A stretch of 64,000 bases of DNA from Aestuariispira ectoiniformans (GCF_025136295.1 NZ_CP062788.1:3799588-3863587), one strand, 5' to 3'; counted from the first letter of the stretch, positions 19,870-29,517 are shown. Numbers and translations: made by a program. Notes: a model not told the origin generated them from the letters alone.

Positions 19870-21045
19870 ATGATCAAGATTCTCACATTCTCGACACTGT
19901 TTCCCAATGACCAGCAGCCCGTACACGGTATCTTTGTTGAGAACCGGCTGCGCCATCTTTTGTCATCCGGGAAGGTGGAGGCCCGCGTTGTCGCCCCGGT
20001 GCCGTGGTTCCCGCTGCGCCAGGACTGTTTCGGCACTTATGCGACCTATGCCAAGGTCTGCAGTGCGGAAACACGACATGGGCTGGATATCATCCACCCC
20101 CGCTACCCCCTGATCCCGAAGGTCGGCATGAACTGGACGCCGGGTTTCATGTATCGGGCGCTTCGGCCGGTGATCCGAAAGATCATAAAAGACGGCTATG
20201 ACTTCGACCTGATCGACGCCCATTATTTCTACCCCGATGGTATTGCCGCCGCCATGCTGGCCCGGGAGTTCAAGAAACCGCTGACCATTACGGCACGCGG
20301 TACCGACCTGAACCTGATCCCGCAATTCGACAAACCGCGGCAGATGATCAAACAGGCTGCCGAGCAGGCCAGCGGATTGATTACCGTCTGCGCGGCCTTG
20401 GCAGAACCGCTGGTGGACCTTGGCATCGACCGATCCAAGATTCATGTCCTGCGTAATGGCGTCGACCTGACGGCCTTTCAACCCCAGGATCGCGAACAAG
20501 CCCGCCAGAAACTGGGCCTCACCGGGCCGACCGCAGTTTCAGTCGGTGGATTGATCGAACGAAAAGGGCATCATATCGCCATTGCCGCCATGACGGGCCT
20601 ACCGGAACTGACCCTGTTGATCGCCGGTGCCGGACCGGAGCGGCGAAACCTGGAAAATCTCGCGCAAGAAAAAGGCGTGGCGGATCGTGTGCGCTTCCTC
20701 GGCAATGTGCCGCACCGCGACCTGCCCGAGATTTATTCAGCCGCGGACCTGATGCTGCTTTGCTCCAGCCGTGAAGGCTGGGCGAATGTACTGTTGGAAT
20801 CCATGGCCTGCGGCACGCCTGTTGTGGCAACCGACATCTGGGGAACCGGTGAGGTTGTCACCTGTGCAGATGCCGGGGTCCTGATGGAAGACAGAACGCC
20901 CGAGGCCGTTGTCAAAGGCATCAACAGCCTGCTTTCCGCCTTGCCAACCCGAACCGCAACGCGGCGTTATGCCGAAGGTTTTAGCTGGGATGACACCACG
21001 GAAGGACAACTCAATCTCTTTGAGTCGATCCTGCACGGACACTAG
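19870..21045 (+). CDS. GT4 family glycosyltransferase
   Basis: 391 residues; ATG at 19870 preceded by CAGGAT. It has the N-terminal STLFPNDQQPVHGIFVENRL, the acceptor-domain DAHYFYPDGIAAAML and ITARGTDLN, and the donor-domain VSVGGLIERKGHHIAI, FLGNVPHRDLPEIYSAAD and SREGWANVLLESMACGTPVVATDI with the two conserved glutamates. Complete in length. It is the only rightward gene in this stretch, convergent with the DUF2336 gene. Role in EPS repeat assembly is inferred from location. Confidence 0.85.
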   Translation: MIKILTFSTLFPNDQQPVHGIFVENRLRHLLSSGKVEARVVAPVPWFPLRQDCFGTYATYAKVCSAETRHGLDIIHPRYPLIPKVGMNWTPGFMYRALRPVIRKIIKDGYDFDLIDAHYFYPDGIAAAMLAREFKKPLTITARGTDLNLIPQFDKPRQMIKQAAEQASGLITVCAALAEPLVDLGIDRSKIHVLRNGVDLTAFQPQDREQARQKLGLTGPTAVSVGGLIERKGHHIAIAAMTGLPELTLLIAGAGPERRNLENLAQEKGVADRVRFLGNVPHRDLPEIYSAADLMLLCSSREGWANVLLESMACGTPVVATDIWGTGEVVTCADAGVLMEDRTPEAVVKGINSLLSALPTRTATRRYAEGFSWDDTTEGQLNLFESILHGH

Positions 21046-21056
21046 GAAATGAGGAG

Positions 21057-21072
21057 AACGGCCCGGGCCGTT
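21057..21072. terminator. Perfect 16-bp GC-rich palindrome between convergent genes
   Basis: AACGGCCCGGGCCGTT sits between the stop of the glycosyltransferase and overlaps the stop of the DUF2336 gene. It can form a hairpin in both transcripts. Without a U-run it is only a possible bidirectional terminator. Confidence 0.4.
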
Positions 21073-22054
21073 AATGAACGGACTTGGGCTGCCCGTACTG
21101 GTTTTCCAGATTGGCCAGGAAATTATCCAGCTTTTCCTGAGCCAGGCCAAGCCGTTGAGCCAGCCGCGTCCGGCCATAGATGCCCCCGCTGACCAGCACC
21201 TCGCGCAACTCGTCTCTGGAAATTTTCAGCATCCGCGCCACACTGACCTCAAACAGGTCCGCCCTCCCCAGATCCAACGCCATAAAGGCAAAGTTGGCGT
21301 CCAGGTCGCCACGGACATCCAGATTTTGAACAAGGTCGTTGTAATCCATGTTCTCGATACTGTCGGACAACAACATGTCCGCCATCTGGCTTTCATCGTT
21401 CCAGAGCATCCGTTCGTATTCCGGAAACTCGTCCTCATGCCGCTGCATGAGCTTGGATTTGATACTGCCCGCGACCTTGCGCACCAGAACCCGTGAGAGG
21501 CTGCGCTTGATCGCCCGTTTGTCATCCAACAGCGTGCGCAGACGGCTGTCATAACCCAGGTAGTGGTCGATCACGTCCAGCGTATTATCGCTGACAATCG
21601 CCGTTTCGTTTTCCAACAACACGCGCACGACAAGCCGGTCCCGCGTCTCCGCCAGCGCCTCCGACACTTCTTCAGGCAATTCCTTGCGGCTGGCGATCAC
21701 CATGTTCTTTTCGGTGTTCAACTCGTCAACAATTGCGAGCAGGTCTTCCGGCTCCAGCAAGGGCGAGTATTTCAAAATCGGGAGGGAAACCTCTTCCACA
21801 TCACGGGCAAGACGTAGGGCAATGTCTTTCGGTATACGCTCAGACGCGCGAAGTTCCCAGGCAAGGCGACTGCGGACAATGGTTTCCGCATCCCGGGACA
21901 GCGCCTTGAGAATGGTCTCTGCAAGGTGACGTTCGTTCCCGCTGTAGCGGTCCGCCTCATAATCGCTGACGACCTTTCTGCCGATTGACGCCCGCACTTC
22001 CGGCGAGGGATTACTCGACAGACGGTAAATGTCGTCCCTGGAGACCTGAAACAT
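21071..22054 (-). CDS. DUF2336 domain protein
   Basis: 327 residues, almost wholly alpha-helical with HEAT-like spacing; it starts FQVSRDDIYRLSSNPSPEVRASIGRKV and includes SLPILKYSPLLEPEDL and DHYLGYD. This matches the alphaproteobacterial DUF2336 family, common in Rhodospirillales, whose function is not established. No signal peptide or membrane helix. It has its own long AT-rich upstream region and no obvious operon partner, so a link to EPS is not supported. Confidence 0.75.
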   Translation of the reverse strand: MFQVSRDDIYRLSSNPSPEVRASIGRKVVSDYEADRYSGNERHLAETILKALSRDAETIVRSRLAWELRASERIPKDIALRLARDVEEVSLPILKYSPLLEPEDLLAIVDELNTEKNMVIASRKELPEEVSEALAETRDRLVVRVLLENETAIVSDNTLDVIDHYLGYDSRLRTLLDDKRAIKRSLSRVLVRKVAGSIKSKLMQRHEDEFPEYERMLWNDESQMADMLLSDSIENMDYNDLVQNLDVRGDLDANFAFMALDLGRADLFEVSVARMLKISRDELREVLVSGGIYGRTRLAQRLGLAQEKLDNFLANLENQYGQPKSVH

Positions 22055-22373
22055 TCCTATTGCCCCTCCACATCACTGACAATGTCACACAATGCGGTGC
22101 CCAACCGTTTTGTTTTTTGATATTTTTGTTTCATCCTGAGAATTACGCAATATCTATACCAAGAAAAAAAATCATTAAATATCAATATTTTAAATGGAAT
22201 ATACCCATAGGCGGATCGTGAAGACGTCAAGAATTCCGTCGCTTTCCCTACAATGCACAGCATGTAGATATATAGTTAGCGATCCATTTTATTCCAGATG
22301 GTTATATGAAGGATCAATTGGGCAAAAAAAAGGCTGACCGCGAAGCCAGCCTTTTACCTTCAAGAACAGTGTA
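22055..22373. other. AT-rich intergenic region, 319 bp
   Basis: No convincing gene. It holds an AT palindrome (AAATATCAATATTT, 22177-22190) that could be a regulator site upstream of the DUF2336 gene, and the terminator of the sugar-transferase gene at 22328-22355. Confidence 0.6.
22328..22355 (-). terminator. Rho-independent terminator of the sugar transferase gene
   Basis: Perfect 9-bp stem (AAAAGGCTG / CAGCCTTTT) with a 10-base loop, continued by a T-run when read on the minus strand, 19 bp after the gene's stop. Confidence 0.9.
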
Positions 22374-23816
22374 TTACCGGGCCCCCTCACCGAACAGCAC
22401 CACGCGCACCGTCTGCATCAGGATCACCATATCCAGAAACAGACCGATATTCTTCATGTAATAAAGATCGAATGTGTGCTTTTCGCAGGAGTCCTTGACC
22501 GTTGCACCATAGGGATAGTTGATTTGCGCCCATCCGGTGATACCGGGCTTAATGCGATGGCGTTCCTTGTAATAGGGAACCTGCTCTTCCAGTTCCTTCA
22601 CAAAGACAGGACGTTCCGGCCGCGGCCCGACAAAGCTCATATCCCCATTCAGGACGTTCAGGATCTGCGGGATTTCATCAATCCGCGTCTTGCGGATAAA
22701 CTTGCCCACGCGGGTCACCCGGTCATCGTTCTTCTTCGCCCAGACGGCGCCCCCGGCCTCAGCATCCGTCCGCATGCTGCGGAATTTCCGAATGCTGAAG
22801 GTCTTGCCGCCACGGCCCACGCGTTCCTGGCTGTAGAAAACGGGTCCCTTGCTATCCAGCTTGATGGCGATCGCAGCCAACAACATGATCGGCAGGGTTA
22901 TCAGAACGAAAAGTGTCGAGAAAAACAGGTCGAACGCCCGTTTGAAGATGCGTTTGACGACGGACACGTCAAAGCCTTCGGAAAAAATAATCCAGCTGGG
23001 GCGGATCGATTCCAGGTCGACACGACCCAGTTCACGCTCCCAGAAGGTCGCAAACTCTGTCACACGGATCCCACGCAGTTTGCAATCCATCATTTCCCAG
23101 ATCGGCAAGCCGTTGCCAAGCTGTCCCTTCGGACGGCGGCGATCACGAATGGTCACAACGATCTCGTCGACGTCGTTGCTATCCGCGAAATCGGCCAGCG
23201 CACAGCGCTCCGTGCGCATTTCATCATGCAACAACGGGCCGACCTTGACCTCGTCGTCCTCACCGTCATTGCAACGCAGGAAACCGATCACTTCGAACAG
23301 GCATTGTGAATCCTGCTGCGTAATATTGTAAATGCGTTCGGCCTGAGGCCCCGCGCCGAGAACGATAATCCGCTTTTTCAAAACGGCACGGTCCCGGATC
23401 ACATATTCAAAGAAGAAGCGCGCCACCAACGCCGCCAGCACATAGACGGCCACGGTGGTCCCCCACAAACCGAAGGGGAACTGCTCGCTTTGTCCGAAAG
23501 CCGACCAGTAGACCAGGAAAACCCCGCCCAGAACCGCGGAGACGAGGCACAGGACCACGACCCACTGAACGACACGGAGTTCGCTTCGCATGGTTGCACG
23601 CCGGTTATAAAAACCGACGCTACAAACGGTAATAAAGATCGCCAGTGAAAGGCTCGCGATCAGAAAGTCCCGGTCGACGCCATCATAGCTTAATGCAACG
23701 GCGCCCGGTACAAATCCAATCAGGAAAAGACCGCCGAGGACGAAAAAGGATACTTCCAGAGTCGCCAACAAAATCGCATACAGCGAAATGTGATGACGGA
23801 ACACGCGCACCATCAT
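22374..23816 (-). CDS. EPS-priming sugar-phosphate transferase, XrtA/PEP-CTERM-associated
   Basis: 480 residues from the ATG at 23816 (GGGGGAG nine bases upstream; an upstream in-frame TTG is less likely). The N-terminus MMVRVFRHHISLY with four to five membrane helices, a CoA-binding-like Rossmann segment (RIIVLGAGPQAERIYNI) and the C-terminal bacterial sugar transferase domain (KRAFDLFFS, GPVFYSQERVG, KFRSMRTDAE, KTRIDEIPQILNVL, MSFVGPRPERP, PGITGWAQINYPYG) give the TIGR03013/TIGR03025 type. It would put the first sugar phosphate on undecaprenyl phosphate at the inner membrane. A strong sigma-54 promoter lies upstream and a terminator follows, so it is monocistronic. Confidence 0.92.
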   Translation of the reverse strand: MMVRVFRHHISLYAILLATLEVSFFVLGGLFLIGFVPGAVALSYDGVDRDFLIASLSLAIFITVCSVGFYNRRATMRSELRVVQWVVVLCLVSAVLGGVFLVYWSAFGQSEQFPFGLWGTTVAVYVLAALVARFFFEYVIRDRAVLKKRIIVLGAGPQAERIYNITQQDSQCLFEVIGFLRCNDGEDDEVKVGPLLHDEMRTERCALADFADSNDVDEIVVTIRDRRRPKGQLGNGLPIWEMMDCKLRGIRVTEFATFWERELGRVDLESIRPSWIIFSEGFDVSVVKRIFKRAFDLFFSTLFVLITLPIMLLAAIAIKLDSKGPVFYSQERVGRGGKTFSIRKFRSMRTDAEAGGAVWAKKNDDRVTRVGKFIRKTRIDEIPQILNVLNGDMSFVGPRPERPVFVKELEEQVPYYKERHRIKPGITGWAQINYPYGATVKDSCEKHTFDLYYMKNIGLFLDMVILMQTVRVVLFGEGAR

Positions 23817-23894
23817 GGTGTCACTCCCCCGCAACAGCAAATCTGTAGCTTACACGTTGTACCACCCGCCACCGCTTTGCGATAACAGATGTTA

Positions 23895-23910
23895 AGCAAC
23901 GCTCCTGCCC
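23895..23910 (-). promoter_or_regulatory. Sigma-54 (-24/-12) promoter for the priming sugar transferase
   Basis: On the minus strand it reads GGGCAGGAGCGTTGCT against the consensus TGGCACGnnnnTTGCW: GG and GC are correctly spaced and only two informative positions differ. It lies about 79 bp upstream of the ATG at 23816. A sigma-54 activator, PrsR, is encoded in the same locus. Confidence 0.75.
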
Positions 23911-24105
23911 CTCATCCAAATGCGTATGCTATACTGACAACAATTAATAAAGTACCAACGCGCGGTAGACAAGTAGAGAGTCATGTCAGCTTTATGTCAT
24001 GCCGGGAGAACACGGGAATGTGAACACCTGCCGCGGCGGGAAAAACCCATTTCCCAGGCAGCCGATCCTGTTATACTTTCCGGCACAGCTATTAGTGGAT
24101 AAGCA

Positions 24106-24312
24106 ATGATCGACTCTCTTTTCTTCGCCGCCAGCGTAATTTGCATCGCCATTATTGTGATCTGGGATGTCATTCACCGTCACACGTCGATGCACGGAGC
24201 AACAAAGGGACTGCTGCAGTTCAAGTTGACGGATGAACAGCGTGAAGAGTTGGAGGCCGCCCGCGACGAAATCGAGAAACGCCGCGGCCGTCAGAAACGC
24301 AAACGGCGCTAG
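24106..24312 (+). CDS. Small single-pass membrane protein, unknown function
   Basis: 68 residues: one N-terminal membrane helix (SLFFAASVICIAIIVIWDVI), a short loop, then a highly charged helix ending in RRGRQKRKRR. The basic end predicts a cytosolic tail. Ribosome site is weak. Its last four bases overlap the 3' end of the convergent O-ligase gene. I do not recognise a family. Coding is supported by the sensible membrane/charged layout rather than by homology. Confidence 0.5.
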   Translation: MIDSLFFAASVICIAIIVIWDVIHRHTSMHGATKGLLQFKLTDEQREELEAARDEIEKRRGRQKRKRR

Positions 24313-25649
24313 GTCGATCGGCTGATACTATATTCCGGCGTCAGCCCAGGGCGTTCTTCCGAGGATAAACCGTCACCCTCCTTGGCCAGTGCCGCTTTTT
24401 CCTGGCGCTTTTTCTCCTCCAGGACCAGCGTCTGCAAGTTCACCATCAGGGCGACCTGAATCCAGTATCCTTCCCAGAACTCCAGCGACATCGACGACGC
24501 CCCGACGAAATAGGACAGGAAACTGGCCCGTGACATCCGCGCAAGGTCAGATGCCCATTCCATATCCACCAGCCGCCGGGCAATGCGATCGACACGCAGG
24601 GACGCAATTAAAACCGACAGGGCAATCCCCAGGAACAGGAACAACCCGCCAAAGCCCATGCTTCCCAGCACCTCGAAATAGATGCTGTGGGCAGCGCGCG
24701 CCTTGTGATATTCGGTCGTGAACTGATCCGCGATCTCCTGCAGGTAGGGGACCCGGAAACCGGCCCCGGTCAACGGGTTATGCACAGCCGTATCGAAGGC
24801 AATGATCCAGGCATCCACACGCCCCATAAAGGATTTGTCCTGCGTTGCCTCCCCAATTGTTGCGATCCGATCAAACCAGCTTTCCGGCATGAAGAAGACC
24901 GCAACCGCCAGCACCGCCCCGCCCAGTAACGCAAGCTTGACCCGCTGCTTGGAATACCACCAGAAGAACAGCACCATCACGGACAGGGCCACGAAGGCCC
25001 CACGGGACTGAGTGCCCAACACGGCCATGACTGTCAGGATCATCGCAACGAGAAGCGCCAAGCGTACAATCTTCTTTTCGGAATATGTGCGCAGGTAATG
25101 CATCAACGGCACCACCATAACCAGGGCCATGCCCAGATGGTTATTGTCTTCAATCGAGCTTTGCGGCGGGCCCCAGACCCGGAATCCGCCCCCGGTCAGC
25201 AAGGTGAAGCCCCCACCACGCACGCCGAAATAAGCCAGGGAGACAACCAGAACCCAGACGGCGGAATGGATGCGGTATTTGGTATTCGTCATGGCCAGCA
25301 TCAGCCAGACGAAGACCATGATCCGGATGAACCGGTCGAAATACGGCCAGGAGTAGTCGGGGCGCAGAGAAAACACCTGCGCGAGGACCATCCAGAACAC
25401 AAAGAGGAGGAACAACACCACAACCGGTGAAAGCGGCGGTACTTTCTTTTCCTTGGAAAGCAGCCACATGCCCAGGGTTGCCACGGCGACGATCAGGTTG
25501 AACTTGAAATAGGTCGCCGGACCGTAAACCTCGCGGTGCGGGCTCATGACCGTGAACCATTCCCACAACAGCAATCCCGCATGGGCATTCCGTAACGCCA
25601 GCGGCAACAGCATGCCAACGATAGCAAACAGGAAAAGTGACCGCAGCAT
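24309..25649 (-). CDS. Exosortase A-associated putative O-glycosylation ligase (Wzy/WaaL superfamily)
   Basis: 446 residues with about ten to eleven membrane helices. It opens MLRSLFLFAIVGMLLPLALRNAHAGLLLWEWF and has the periplasmic-loop signature TQSRGAFVAL and NPLTGAGFR, plus the late AHSIYFEVLGSMGFGGL segment, matching TIGR03097. Known of the superfamily: polymerisation or transfer of lipid-linked glycans on the periplasmic face. Here it may polymerise EPS or ligate glycan to PEP-CTERM protein; the sequence cannot distinguish. It follows galE by 58 bp on the same strand. Confidence 0.9.
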   Translation of the reverse strand: MLRSLFLFAIVGMLLPLALRNAHAGLLLWEWFTVMSPHREVYGPATYFKFNLIVAVATLGMWLLSKEKKVPPLSPVVVLFLLFVFWMVLAQVFSLRPDYSWPYFDRFIRIMVFVWLMLAMTNTKYRIHSAVWVLVVSLAYFGVRGGGFTLLTGGGFRVWGPPQSSIEDNNHLGMALVMVVPLMHYLRTYSEKKIVRLALLVAMILTVMAVLGTQSRGAFVALSVMVLFFWWYSKQRVKLALLGGAVLAVAVFFMPESWFDRIATIGEATQDKSFMGRVDAWIIAFDTAVHNPLTGAGFRVPYLQEIADQFTTEYHKARAAHSIYFEVLGSMGFGGLFLFLGIALSVLIASLRVDRIARRLVDMEWASDLARMSRASFLSYFVGASSMSLEFWEGYWIQVALMVNLQTLVLEEKKRQEKAALAKEGDGLSSEERPGLTPEYSISRST

Positions 25650-25707
25650 CCGCCTTAACTACTCCCGGGCATTGACATCACCGCGCGGTGATCCTCTGGC
25701 AAGGCCC

Positions 25708-26691
25708 TCAAAAACCGCATTGCTGCTCCCATTCATAAGCACTTTTCACGATGACGTCGATATCGTCCAGCTTCGGCGTCCAGTTCAAGGTCTCGCGGAT
25801 ATTGCGATTATCGGCGTAGATCGCCTCGATGTCGCCCTCCCGGCGCGGCCCGACAGCCACCGAAATCGGCTTCCCGGACACGCGTTCCACCGTGGCGGCG
25901 ATTTCCTTAACCGAAAAACCGCGCCCGTAGCCACAGTTTGCAACGAGGGATTCGCCCCCCTGTTCCAGATACCGCAGGGCCGCCACATGCGCCTCGGCAA
26001 GGTCGGTCACGTGAATGAAATCCCGGACACAGGTTCCATCCGGCGTGGCATAGTCATCGCCAAAGACGGTCAGCCCGTCCCTCTTGCCGCAGGCCGCCTC
26101 ACAGGCCACTTTGATCAGATGGGTTGCCTCGGGCGTGGACTGGCCGGTCCGCCCTTTCAGGTCCGCCCCGGCCACATTGAAGTAACGCAGGATCACATGC
26201 CGCAGATTGGTCACCTTGGACACGTCGCGCAGCATCTGCTCAGTCATCAGCTTTGACGTTCCATAGGGCGCCAGCGGTCGCAGGGAGGCATCCTCTGTTA
26301 CAGGAAGCTGGTCGGGATCGCCATAGACCGCAGCCGTGGAAGAGAAAACGAAATGCTCTACGCCCTCTTCCAGGCAGGCCTGCATCAGGTTACGGCTGTT
26401 GCAGGTGTTGTTGCCGTAATATTTGAGAGGTTTTTCCACCGATTCCGGTACCACTGTGGCCGCGGCAAAATGCAGGACGGCACTGATCTCATGCTGCTTC
26501 AACAATTCCCGGACCAGCGCGATATCACCGCTATCGCCCTCGACAAATACGGCTTCCCCCGGCACCAGACGGCGGCGGCCCGTCGACAGGTTGTCCAACA
26601 CCACGACCTGATAACCGGCCTCAAGCAATGCCAGACAGGTATGGCTGCCGATATAACCGGCACCGCCGGTAACCAAAACGGTGTTCGCCAC
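25708..26691 (-). CDS. galE: UDP-glucose 4-epimerase
   Basis: 327 residues, normal length. Extended SDR fold: VLVTGGAGYIGSHTCLALLEAG (NAD site), VLDNLSTGRR, SSTAAVYGDP, catalytic Tyr-X3-Lys in APYGTSKLMTEQML, and LRYFNVAGAD. It interconverts UDP-Glc and UDP-Gal in the cytosol, supplying EPS synthesis. It lies between prsT (51 bp upstream) and the O-ligase gene on the same strand. Confidence 0.93.
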   Translation of the reverse strand: MANTVLVTGGAGYIGSHTCLALLEAGYQVVVLDNLSTGRRRLVPGEAVFVEGDSGDIALVRELLKQHEISAVLHFAAATVVPESVEKPLKYYGNNTCNSRNLMQACLEEGVEHFVFSSTAAVYGDPDQLPVTEDASLRPLAPYGTSKLMTEQMLRDVSKVTNLRHVILRYFNVAGADLKGRTGQSTPEATHLIKVACEAACGKRDGLTVFGDDYATPDGTCVRDFIHVTDLAEAHVAALRYLEQGGESLVANCGYGRGFSVKEIAATVERVSGKPISVAVGPRREGDIEAIYADNRNIRETLNWTPKLDDIDVIVKSAYEWEQQCGF

Positions 26692-26742
26692 CCTAAAGTC
26701 CTCCTCAATTCACGATGATCGCCCTGACGAAATGCAGGCCGC

Positions 26743-29517
26743 TCAATTTCCGTTCAATTTTGCCAGCAACGCTTCGGCATCGCCCTTTTCAGGATATGTC
26801 GCCGAGGTGTTTACCGCTTTTTCCAGATATTGCCGGGCAGTGGCCACATCACCGGCGGCATTCAGCACCGCAGCATAATGATAGGTGATTTCGGCATTTT
26901 CCGGTGCCCGTACATAGGCCCGCTTCATCAGGTCCAGACTTTCATCGACCTTGCCCCGTTTGAACAGCAGCCAGCCGTAGGTATCAGCAATGGCCGGAGA
27001 GTTGGGCGCCGCATCATAGGCCTTTTTAGCCAGGTCCATGGAATCCGGACGGCCCATTTGTTCATACAGCCAGGCCGCATTGTTCCAGGCGATGGCATTT
27101 TTCGGATCATCCTTGGTCAGGGCCACATATTCCTTGGCCGCATCTTCGGTCTTTCCAAGGCCCATCAGCGTGCTGGCATAATACAGGCGCAGGTCCATAT
27201 CTTCAGGATGGGACTTCGTCCAGTCCTGCAGCCAGGCCAGCGCCTCGTCCGGCTGTCCCGCCTGGGACATGGCCTGGTATTTCCGGGCCGCAATGAAGGC
27301 TCGCTGGTCGGTTTCCAGCACCTTGTTATAGGCCTTGACCGCTTCGCCATACTGTTGCTTGCGCATCAGCAGGTCGCCGCGGCTCAGCGCCACCGTTTCA
27401 GGCGATGCCCCTTCTGCATTCTCCACAACCGATTTCAGGGCGGCATCGACACCCTCGCTTTGCAGCAGGATATCTACCAGCATAGAGCGCGCCTGTTCGG
27501 ATTTGGGGTCCAGCTCCAGTGCCCGCTCAACAGATTGGCGGGCCTTGGTTGCATCACCAGCCGCCAGCAGCATCCGTGCATGCTGGACCAGAGCGGGAAC
27601 ACTTCGCGGTGCCAGGCGAACCAGACGCCCCATGGTCTGGAGCGCTTCATCCTGTTTGCCCGCCGCAAGCTGGGCGCGGACAAGCATTTCCTGTGCGGTC
27701 GGGGAATCCGGGAAGGCAACGGAAAACTCTGTCGCTGCTGCCAGCGCCTCGTCCGTGTTCTCGGAACGCATCAACAACGCCACAAGCTCCACCCACAGGC
27801 GGCTTTGCCGGGACTCTTTTTGTATCGCGCCGCGTAGAAGACGTTCGGCTTCCTTGTAATTGGCCCGCAGTTCCGCAATTCGCGCCATGGCGATCTGCGC
27901 ACGAATGTTGGTCTCCCCTTCCTTCAGAACCGGCGTCAGTCTTTCTTCAGCAGCATCCAGGTTGCCATCCAGGACATCCAGAGAGGCCAGGCTCAACCGT
28001 GCAGGAGCAAATTTCGGATAGGCCTTGATCACCTGTTCATAGCCCGCCCGCGCCGTATCCGGATCGCCTTTCAAACGCGCGATATCCGCCCGGAAATAAT
28101 CGGGGATCGGGCTATCCGGCATCTTCATTTTATCAATTGCCGCCAGCGCCTTGTCGTATTTGCCGTCACGGGTATAGACCGTGACAAGCGCAAACAGGGC
28201 CCGTTGGCCATCTTCGCGCTCTGCCAGCTTTTCGAGGTCTTCCACCCCGGTCTTGGAATTACCCATGCCGATCTGGCTGATCGCATATTGCGTACTTACA
28301 ACCGTGGCATCCGGGTTGATCTGACGGGCGCGGTCAAACATTTCGGACGCATCGGAGAACTGTCCGACACTCATATAGGCCTGCCCGAGAAGGGTCAGGA
28401 CCGTGAAATCCTCCGGCGCGATCCGTTCCGCCCGCTCCAAAACCTGCACGGCACGGTGCGTTTCACCACGCTGCATATAAATGCCGCCCAATACGCCGAG
28501 ACCATTGGGATTTTCGGGAACCTTGGTAAGGAAACGCTGGATATAGCTCTGTGCCTGTTCCAGGTCACCGCGGGCAAAACGCACGGCTGCATTCAGGAAC
28601 AATGCCGGCGCGTATTCGTCCAAAGCCGGTCCTGTTGCCACGAGCAGGTCGTTGGCTTCGTCGGTTTTCTGGTCGCGGAATGCGATCAATGCCTTGAGAT
28701 AGCGTCCGAAGGGGTTGCCCGGCGAGTCCGTCAGGATCGTTTCAATATCCTGCTGGGCCTTTTCCGTTTCACCCAACGACAGCCAGGAAAGGGCACGGCT
28801 GCTCAGCGCCGGGACATAGGACCGGTTATAGCTGAGCGCGCGGTTATAGAAGTTAATAGCGCCGTCTGCGTCCTTCATGGACCGGCGGATTTCGCCCTTG
28901 CGGAACAAGAGCGCCGCATCGCCCTCATGGGCCGCCAGGAAGGTGTCGATCAGGCTTTCCGCCTCCTCGATCCGCTTTTCGCGCAACATCACCACGGCCA
29001 GCGCATCCGTTGCGCGCGGCGACGTGGGCTCTTCCTGAACTGCCTGCTGGGCCAGTTTTTCCGCTTCGGCCAGCTTTCCCTTTTCAAGCAGGGCCTGCGA
29101 ATGCGTGGTCAGGATCTGCGCTTTCTGCCCCGGTGCGGTCTTCTCGACAGACGTCTTGTTCAGAACATCGTCATAGCGCCGGAGAACGAGATATGTCTGC
29201 GCCAGCGGCACCTGCATGATAGAAGGATCAATGCCGTTTTCCAACGCGACATTAAACTCTTTCTCTGCCCCCAACCCATCACCGGCAGAGAGGTAGATAC
29301 GCCCAAGTTGAAAACGCAGATGCGGGTTCTTCGGGTCATCACGAATCGCATTCTTCAATTCGATAACCGCAGCCTTATATTCCCCTTTCTCGAGGTACGA
29401 CTGGGTCTCCTTCAGGATTTCCTGCGTGTCGGAGTCAACGGCTGCCAATACCGGCGTCGCCATCATCATGGTGACCGCCGTTGCACAAACCGCAGCGATT
29501 TTCGTAATTCCTCGCAT
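26743..29517 (-). CDS. prsT: PrsT, XrtA/PEP-CTERM-system TPR-repeat protein
   Basis: 924 residues from ATG 29517, chosen because GAGGGA lies six bases upstream and the signal peptide then starts properly (an ATG at 29532 is possible). More than twenty TPR units fill the protein (for example LRFQLGRIYLSAGDGLGAEKEF). Family TIGR02917 is described as a lipoprotein, but here the signal ends VLAAV with no lipobox cysteine at the cleavage site, suggesting soluble periplasmic export. Likely a scaffold of the EPS/PEP-CTERM export machine. It is flanked by prsR (65 bp upstream) and galE, same strand. Confidence 0.9.
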   Translation of the reverse strand: MRGITKIAAVCATAVTMMMATPVLAAVDSDTQEILKETQSYLEKGEYKAAVIELKNAIRDDPKNPHLRFQLGRIYLSAGDGLGAEKEFNVALENGIDPSIMQVPLAQTYLVLRRYDDVLNKTSVEKTAPGQKAQILTTHSQALLEKGKLAEAEKLAQQAVQEEPTSPRATDALAVVMLREKRIEEAESLIDTFLAAHEGDAALLFRKGEIRRSMKDADGAINFYNRALSYNRSYVPALSSRALSWLSLGETEKAQQDIETILTDSPGNPFGRYLKALIAFRDQKTDEANDLLVATGPALDEYAPALFLNAAVRFARGDLEQAQSYIQRFLTKVPENPNGLGVLGGIYMQRGETHRAVQVLERAERIAPEDFTVLTLLGQAYMSVGQFSDASEMFDRARQINPDATVVSTQYAISQIGMGNSKTGVEDLEKLAEREDGQRALFALVTVYTRDGKYDKALAAIDKMKMPDSPIPDYFRADIARLKGDPDTARAGYEQVIKAYPKFAPARLSLASLDVLDGNLDAAEERLTPVLKEGETNIRAQIAMARIAELRANYKEAERLLRGAIQKESRQSRLWVELVALLMRSENTDEALAAATEFSVAFPDSPTAQEMLVRAQLAAGKQDEALQTMGRLVRLAPRSVPALVQHARMLLAAGDATKARQSVERALELDPKSEQARSMLVDILLQSEGVDAALKSVVENAEGASPETVALSRGDLLMRKQQYGEAVKAYNKVLETDQRAFIAARKYQAMSQAGQPDEALAWLQDWTKSHPEDMDLRLYYASTLMGLGKTEDAAKEYVALTKDDPKNAIAWNNAAWLYEQMGRPDSMDLAKKAYDAAPNSPAIADTYGWLLFKRGKVDESLDLMKRAYVRAPENAEITYHYAAVLNAAGDVATARQYLEKAVNTSATYPEKGDAEALLAKLNGN

